Made by a program: the position numbers and the translations under genes. 55,159 bases of DNA from Bradyrhizobium glycinis (GTDB taxonomy: Bacteria > Pseudomonadota > Alphaproteobacteria > Rhizobiales > Xanthobacteraceae): NCBI RefSeq assembly GCF_016031655.1, contig NZ_JACCHQ010000040.1, positions 1 through 55,159 of the forward strand, read 5' to 3'. A model generated the notes under the pieces. That model had not been told where the DNA came from and ran no database searches. It saw only the letters and a list, made by a program, of their open reading frames with translations. Each line of letters starts with the position of its first letter. The first letter of the stretch is position 1. This document shows positions 51,237 through 55,159 of the stretch, in pieces.

Positions 51237-52256
51237 TCACTCCGCCAGCGCGTTGTACTTCTTCAGCAAGGCTTTGAGATCCGCGAGCGCGGCGTCGGGA
51301 TCGGCCCCGGCCTTCTTGGCGCCGTCGCCCCAGGTCTTGACCAGTGGTTCGGCGGCCTTCTTCCAGGCCGCGATCTGCTCGGGCGTCAGCTTGTAGACCT
51401 CATGGCTGGATTCCGCCTTCACCTTGTCGATGCCGGCGTCCTCGAACTTGCCCCAGTGCTCGCCGACCGCGCCCGCCATCTCGACCGTGCAGTTCTTGTC
51501 GATCGCGGCTTTCTGCTTGTCGGACATCGCATTGTACTTGTCCTTGTTGATCACGAACACGAAGGTCGTGGTGTAGAGCGGCGCCTCCATGTCGTACTTG
51601 GTCACCTTGTCGATGCCGAACAGCACCAGGGAGCCCCAAGGGAAGGTGACGCCGTCGGCGACGCCGCGCTCGATGATGTCGCGCACTTCCGGTGCCGAGG
51701 ACTGCACGTTGGTGCCGCCGAGCGAGGTGACGAAATTCGCCATGGTGGCGTGGGCGGGGCGGATCTTCAGGCCCTTCACGTCCTCAGGGTTGACGATCTT
51801 CTTGGTGCGGGAATGGAACGAGGAGGGCGAGTGGACGAAGGCGAGGCAGTATTTGACGTCCTTCATCTCCTTCTCGGCATATTTGCGGTACCAGGCGTCG
51901 AGCCCCATCGAGCCGCCCTTGGCGTCCGAGATCAGGAACGGCAATTCGCCGGCGCCGATGATCGGGAAGCGGCCGGGCTGATAGCCGGGATTGACATAAG
52001 TGACGTCGGCGATGCCGTCGCGCGCCATGTCGTAATGGTCGAACGCCTTGCCGAGCTGCTGGGCCGGATACACCTTGCCGGTGATGGTCCCGCCGGAATC
52101 CTTGTTGACCGCGGCGACCCAGTCTTCCAGCGATTTCTGCAGCGGATGTGAGGCCGGCACCCAGTGCGAGACCTTCAGGTCGATGGTTTTGTCCTGCGCG
52201 AACGCAGGCGTCATGCTTGCTGCCAGCAGCAACGCCAGACAGGCTTTCCTCATCAC
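51237..52256 (-). CDS. TRAP transporter substrate-binding protein (DctP type)
   Basis: The 339-residue periplasmic protein has a signal peptide (MRKACLALLLAASMTPAFAQ, cut before DKT), then LKVSHWVPASHPLQKSLEDW and the family core VKGLKIRPAHATMANFVTSL with the carboxylate-binding Arg of LKIR. FPWGSLVLFGIDKVTKYDME is in the second lobe. It is first gene of a dctP-dctQ-dctM set. It belongs to the broad DctP group rather than the TAXI type; the ligand is probably a carboxylate, identity unknown. Confidence 0.95.
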   Translation of the reverse strand: MMRKACLALLLAASMTPAFAQDKTIDLKVSHWVPASHPLQKSLEDWVAAVNKDSGGTITGKVYPAQQLGKAFDHYDMARDGIADVTYVNPGYQPGRFPIIGAGELPFLISDAKGGSMGLDAWYRKYAEKEMKDVKYCLAFVHSPSSFHSRTKKIVNPEDVKGLKIRPAHATMANFVTSLGGTNVQSSAPEVRDIIERGVADGVTFPWGSLVLFGIDKVTKYDMEAPLYTTTFVFVINKDKYNAMSDKQKAAIDKNCTVEMAGAVGEHWGKFEDAGIDKVKAESSHEVYKLTPEQIAAWKKAAEPLVKTWGDGAKKAGADPDAALADLKALLKKYNALAE

Positions 52257-52673
52257 GCGTCTCTCCCTTTTGCGACGGCGGGCTTCGTTGGCCCGGCCTC
52301 GTTAATTAACATGTTATCTAATTCGCCGGCGCGTTCAAGCCGGAACTGAGGCGCGCTGTGTCGCGCCATCTACGTCAGCCATGTTGCATGGATTTGTCGC
52401 TGCCATGGCGACCACCGCTCTCCCTCTGCGCAAACGTTATAAGATATAATTATCGTCTGCGAGCCTTGGCCACAAGCAGGCCGCGACCAAAGCCTACAGG
52501 ATCGGGAGGAGCATGTGTTGCGGACAAAGGTCGCAATCATCGGAGCCGGGCCGTTGCGGCGACGGCGGAGCTCGCTTCAAACACCTGCACAAATTCCGTT
52601 TAAAGCTTTGTAGGTGATGCATTCGACGCTTCATTCGCTTTCAATGTCGCCAAAGCAACGAAGCGAGACAGCG
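52257..52673. other. 417-bp gap: TRAP promoter region and a gene stump
   Basis: The first part (about 52300-52325, TTAATTAACATGTTATCTAA) is AT-rich and probably belongs to the dctP promoter and its regulator site. A second AT-rich patch (52436-52455, GTTATAAGATATAATTATCG) precedes a truncated gene start at 52515. No intact gene was found. Confidence 0.5.
52515..52613 (+). pseudogene. N-terminal stump of a PobA-like flavin monooxygenase gene
   Basis: A strong ribosome site (GGGAGGAG, 52504-52511) is followed by VLRTKVAIIGAGP (52515-52553), the beginning of the FAD-binding motif of 4-hydroxybenzoate 3-monooxygenase-type proteins (MRTKVAIIGAGPAGL). After GAGP the sequence changes to unrelated codons and stops at TAG 52611-52613. 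Promoter-like AT-rich DNA and ribosome site survive while nearly all of the gene is gone, consistent with a deletion. The PobA identity rests on about 12 residues; another Rossmann-fold flavoprotein is possible. Confidence 0.55.
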
Positions 52674-53093
52674 ATGACCCCGACCGACATCCCCGCCGGC
52701 TACGAACCGCATTTCCGCAAAGCACCCCTGACCGATCCCTGGGAGCCGCTCTATTCGAAGAAGACCGATAAGGGTGTCACCGTCGGACTGCGCCTGGCGA
52801 CGCCGCACACCAACGCCCGCGGATTGATCCATGGCGGGCTGATCGCGGCGCTCGCCGATGCCGCCATGGGCTACAGCTGCGCCCAGGCGACGGGCTGGAC
52901 CACGTCGTTCGTCACCATCTCGCTGGCGGTCGACTATGTCGGCGCCGCCGAGATCGGCCAATGGCTCGCGATCGAGGGCGAGGCGATCAAGACCGGGAAT
53001 ACGATCTGCTTCGCGCAGTGTCTGGTGAAGGCGGACGAGATCGTGATCGCGCGGGCCAGCGGCACGTTCCGCGTGGTGCCGAAGAAGGGGTGA
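52674..53093 (+). CDS. PaaI-family hot-dog thioesterase
   Basis: The 139-residue protein has the hot-dog fold motif ARGLIHGGLIAALADAAMGYS, in which HGG and the Asp of LADAAMG form the active site in PaaI-type acyl-CoA thioesterases. It is followed by TTSFVTISLAVDYVGAAEIG and VIARASGTFRVV. It probably hydrolyses an aromatic or short acyl-CoA. The start is MTPTDIPAGY at 52674; the frame extends to 52614 without family similarity. The neighbouring pobA-like stump hints that an aromatic-degradation locus once stood here. Confidence 0.9.
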   Translation: MTPTDIPAGYEPHFRKAPLTDPWEPLYSKKTDKGVTVGLRLATPHTNARGLIHGGLIAALADAAMGYSCAQATGWTTSFVTISLAVDYVGAAEIGQWLAIEGEAIKTGNTICFAQCLVKADEIVIARASGTFRVVPKKG

Positions 53094-53108
53094 TGCCCAA
53101 CTCTCTCC

Positions 53109-53200
53109 GTCGCCATGCCCGGGCTTGACCCGGGCATCCACGTCTCTGGCACAGCATGCGTGGAGGCGCGTGGATGGCCGGGACAAGCCCGGCCATGACG
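53109..53200. repeat. CCATGCCCGGGCTTGACCCGGGCATCCACG repeat
   Basis: The ends GTCGCCATGCCCGGGCTTG and CAAGCCCGGCCATGACG are complementary; inner arms CATCCACG and CGTGGATG pair. Same family as 41588-41673, but here it lies between convergent genes. Confidence 0.88.
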
Positions 53201-53208
53201 GAAAAAGA

Positions 53209-54099
53209 TCACCCAAACCTCCATTCCGCCGTCTCCACCACGAGATCGATGAACGCGCGCACCTTGGCCGAGAGCAAACGTGAGGTCGGATAGACGATGT
53301 GGATCGGCAGCGCCGGCTGCTCGTATTTCGCCAGCACGATCTTGAGGCGTCCGCGCTTCAGGCCCTCGGCGGCCTGATAGGCCAGCACCCGCGTCATGCC
53401 GCCGCCGGCCTCGGCGTATTGCAGGGCGGCATCGGCGCTGTTGCTGATGAAGCGAGGCGACAGCGGCAACCCGATATCGCGGCCGTCGCGCAGGAAGCGC
53501 CATTCAGACCAGGGGCCGAACTGGATGGTCTGGTGTGTGGCGAGCGCTTCCGGCGTCTTCGGCTCGCCATGGCGTTTCAAATAGCCGGGCGCGGCCACCA
53601 CGATCCGCCGCATCTCGCCGACCTGGCGCGCGACAAGCGAGGAATCGGCGAGATGGCCGATCCGCACCGCGGCATCGACGGCGTCCTCGACGAGATTGAC
53701 GAGATGGTCGGACAGCCTGAGCTCGGCCGTGACCTCGGGATAGCGCTTGAGATAGGCGGTCATGACCGGCCCGACATGCAGCCGGCCGAAGCCGACCGGC
53801 GCGGACACGACGAGGCGCCCGCTCGGCCGGTTGCGCTCCTCCCGTGCCGAGCCGTCAGCCTCCTCGACATCGGCAAGGATGCGCCGAGCTCGCTCCAGAT
53901 AGCGCGTGCCGACGTCGGTCAGTGCCACCTGCCGCGTGGTCCGCTGCAGCAGCCGCGCGCCGAGATGCTCCTCCAGCGCCGCGATCATCCGCGTCACCGC
54001 AGACGGCGACAGCCGCAGCTTGCGCGCGGCCGGCGCAAAGCCGCGCAGATCGGCGACGGTGACGAAGACGTGCATGGCTTCCAGGCGGTCCACGGGCAT
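53209..54099 (-). CDS. LysR-family transcriptional regulator
   Basis: The 296-residue protein has an N-terminal helix-turn-helix (MHVFVTVADLRGFAPAARKL, SPSAVTRMIAALEEHLGARL) followed by a linker helix and effector domain (RLVVSAPVGFGRLHVGPVMT, AAVRIGHLADSSLVARQVGE). This is the DsdC/CrgA-like subgroup that commonly controls a divergent single oxidoreductase gene. Its start lies 2 bp from a symmetrical ATTGC-N7-GCAAT site, so it likely represses itself and regulates the flavin-fold gene at 54215. Confidence 0.94.
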   Translation of the reverse strand: MPVDRLEAMHVFVTVADLRGFAPAARKLRLSPSAVTRMIAALEEHLGARLLQRTTRQVALTDVGTRYLERARRILADVEEADGSAREERNRPSGRLVVSAPVGFGRLHVGPVMTAYLKRYPEVTAELRLSDHLVNLVEDAVDAAVRIGHLADSSLVARQVGEMRRIVVAAPGYLKRHGEPKTPEALATHQTIQFGPWSEWRFLRDGRDIGLPLSPRFISNSADAALQYAEAGGGMTRVLAYQAAEGLKRGRLKIVLAKYEQPALPIHIVYPTSRLLSAKVRAFIDLVVETAEWRFG

Positions 54100-54100
54100 T

Positions 54101-54117
54101 ATTGCATAAACCGCAAT
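54101..54117. promoter_or_regulatory. LysR-type dyad ATTGC-N7-GCAAT
   Basis: A perfect 5-bp dyad (54101-54105 and 54113-54117) containing the T-N11-A core expected for LysR proteins. It is immediately upstream of the lysR start and about 100 bp before the divergent gene. Confidence 0.65.
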
Positions 54118-54214
54118 GATGAAGTGTCAAGGTGCTCAATTGTTTTAGACGCCGAAAGGTCCAGATTAGACACGGAAGACGCAGCAATGCGCCGGAATTT
54201 CAGGAGATGTTCCG

Positions 54215-54850
54215 ATGACTTCAGTCCATATCTATGCCAGCGACGTGGCCTTCTCGCCGGCGGTGAAGGCGATCCAGGCGCGCAAGGGCTCGCGCGAGGC
54301 CTATGCGCGCAGCGAGCAGCGCGGCTGGCGTACCCAGGTCGATGACAATCTCGCGGCCTTCCTCGCCGAGGCCAACAGCTTCTACTTCGCCACGGCTTCA
54401 GCCGACGGCCAGCCCTATATCCAGCACCGCGGCGGCCCGAAGGGATTCCTCAAGGTGCTGGACAAGCAGACGCTCGCCTTCGCCGACTATTCCGGCAACC
54501 AGCAGTTCATCACCCAGGGCAATCTCTCGGAGAATCCCAAGGCCTACATCTTCGTGATGGACTACACCCATCGTCGCCGTGTGAAGATCTGGGGCGAGGC
54601 GCGCGTGGTCGAGGATGACGAAGCCCTGACCACGTCGCTGATGCTGAAGGGCTACCGCGCCCGGCCCGAGCAGGTGATCCTGTTCAAGATCGCAGCCTGG
54701 GACACCAACTGCCCGCAGCACATCCCGCAGAAATTCGATGCAGCCGATGTTGCGGCCGCGCTGGCCGCGAGAGATGCGAGGATCGCAGAGCTGGAGGCGG
54801 AGGTTGCGGCGTTGAAGGGGGAGAAGGGGACGACGGAGGTTACTACATAA
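54215..54850 (+). CDS. Pyridoxamine 5'-phosphate oxidase-fold (FMN-binding) protein
   Basis: The 211-residue protein has a split-barrel flavin-binding fold: NSFYFATASADGQPYIQHRGGPKGFL near residues 53-78, FADYSGNQQFITQGNLSENP and YTHRRRVKIWGEARVV, followed by CPQHIPQKFD. A C-terminal coiled coil (AARDARIAELEAEVAALKGE) may drive oligomerisation. Proteins of this group are often annotated as general-stress or pyridoxamine-oxidase-related; an FMN-dependent reductase or heme/flavin carrier role is possible. It is divergent from and probably controlled by the LysR gene. Confidence 0.9.
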   Translation: MTSVHIYASDVAFSPAVKAIQARKGSREAYARSEQRGWRTQVDDNLAAFLAEANSFYFATASADGQPYIQHRGGPKGFLKVLDKQTLAFADYSGNQQFITQGNLSENPKAYIFVMDYTHRRRVKIWGEARVVEDDEALTTSLMLKGYRARPEQVILFKIAAWDTNCPQHIPQKFDAADVAAALAARDARIAELEAEVAALKGEKGTTEVTT

Positions 54851-54861
54851 GCCGCTGCTCG

Positions 54862-54880
54862 CTTACCCTCCCCTGGAGGG
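54862..54880. repeat. Terminus of the palindromic repeat interrupted by the second ISAs1 copy
   Basis: The 19 bases CTTACCCTCCCCTGGAGGG equal the reverse complement of 455-473, the far end of the repeat next to the first insertion sequence. The insertion begins at the very next base, so the rest of this repeat copy lies beyond the element or was lost. Confidence 0.75.
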
Positions 54881-55159
54881 CAGGGGAATCGCATGTGATC
54901 CTAAGGCATTGCGATTTGGAGAGAAATCGATTCTGAAGGTGGCTCCTGGAGTTGGAAGGAGCGACCCATGGATCGATTTTCGGAGTGCTTCGAAGACCTG
55001 CCCGACCCACGTGCGGACAATGCGCTGCACGATCTGACGGAGCTCTTGTTCATCGCCCTGATGGCCACGTTGTGCGGAGCGACGAGTTGCACCGACATGG
55101 CGCTGTTTGCGCGGCTGAAGGCTTATCTTTGGCAGGACGTGCTGGTGCTTAAGCATGGA
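54881..55159 (+). mobile_element. 5' end of an ISAs1-family insertion sequence (right edge)
   Basis: The left terminal inverted repeat starts at 54881 (CAGGGGAATCGCATGTG) and the transposase gene begins 87 bp further on. The element runs off the window. Orientation is the same as the copy at the left edge, so the two are direct repeats if identical. Confidence 0.85.
54968..55159 (+). CDS. ISAs1-family transposase, N-terminal fragment cut by the window edge
   Basis: The first 64 codons start MDRFSECFEDLPDPRADNAL, then HDLTELLFIALMATLCGATS and CTDMALFARLKAYL. The FxxLPDPR-N--H-L-E-L-FIAL-A-LCGA pattern is the N-terminal domain of ISAs1/H-repeat transposases. The reading frame is open to the last base. 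The C-terminal catalytic part of the same type of gene is at 1-291. Confidence 0.9.
   Translation, partial: MDRFSECFEDLPDPRADNALHDLTELLFIALMATLCGATSCTDMALFARLKAYLWQDVLVLKHG

Overview
The window reads as chromosomal DNA of a Bradyrhizobium-like alphaproteobacterium (Nitrobacteraceae). It is GC-rich and almost every intergenic gap carries imperfect palindromic repeats of the kinds seen in Bradyrhizobium and Rhodopseudomonas. It also holds an hsp20 gene with a ROSE-type RNA thermometer, an alpha-r8/suhB-type small RNA, cpdR, and a di-cluster GltBD glutamate synthase. No rRNA, replication, phage or CRISPR genes were seen. Both ends lie inside ISAs1-family insertion sequences in the same orientation: the 3' end of one copy at the left edge and the 5' end of another at the right edge. 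This is how a short-read contig usually breaks.

Layout. 0.5-4.5 kb: an HxlR regulator divergent from a carboxymuconolactone-decarboxylase-family gene, with a duplicated dyad operator between them; kdsD; an outer-membrane beta-barrel. 4.6-11 kb: gltD and gltB. 11.5-18 kb: an exported protein, a periplasmic hydrolase, hsp20 with its RpoH-like promoter and ROSE element, a PldB-type hydrolase, and a large membrane di-heme cytochrome related to RoxA. 18-25.7 kb: a cyclase-TPR protein, LysE and TauE permeases, a LysR regulator, hisN, the small RNA, an N-formylglutamate amidohydrolase, cpdR and tRNA-Val(GAC).

26-31 kb is the most accessory-looking part. An 882-residue single polypeptide joins an AMP-forming acyl ligase, a phosphopantetheine carrier domain and a membrane acyltransferase-3 domain. 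It has visibly lower GC and is flanked by a tiny GcrA-like helix-turn-helix ORF, gene debris and a mandelate-racemase-like enzyme.

31-41.7 kb: a heme-sensor (DUF3365) nucleotide cyclase, an amino-acid-type binding protein, an esterase-fold protein lacking its catalytic residues, AlkB, a small membrane protein, a membrane protein/response regulator/histidine kinase operon, and a family 3 glycosidase whose C-terminal tail is encoded by an intergenic repeat. 41.7-48.5 kb: a frameshifted oligopeptide-binding protein, a manganese-catalase/DUF892 fusion, dihydropyrimidinase, and a TetR regulator facing pspA-yiaA across three copies of one operator. 48.5-54.9 kb: DUF3237, a complete TRAP transporter, a pobA-like gene stump, a hot-dog thioesterase, and a LysR/flavin-reductase-fold divergent pair.

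The best candidate for an undescribed system is the ligase-carrier-acyltransferase fusion, which combines in one protein the steps DltA, DltC and DltB carry out separately. Other points of interest are the heme-gated cyclase, the catalase/DUF892 fusion, the degenerate esterase, and several regulatory dyads read directly from the sequence. All family assignments come from reading translated sequence; no database search was run.
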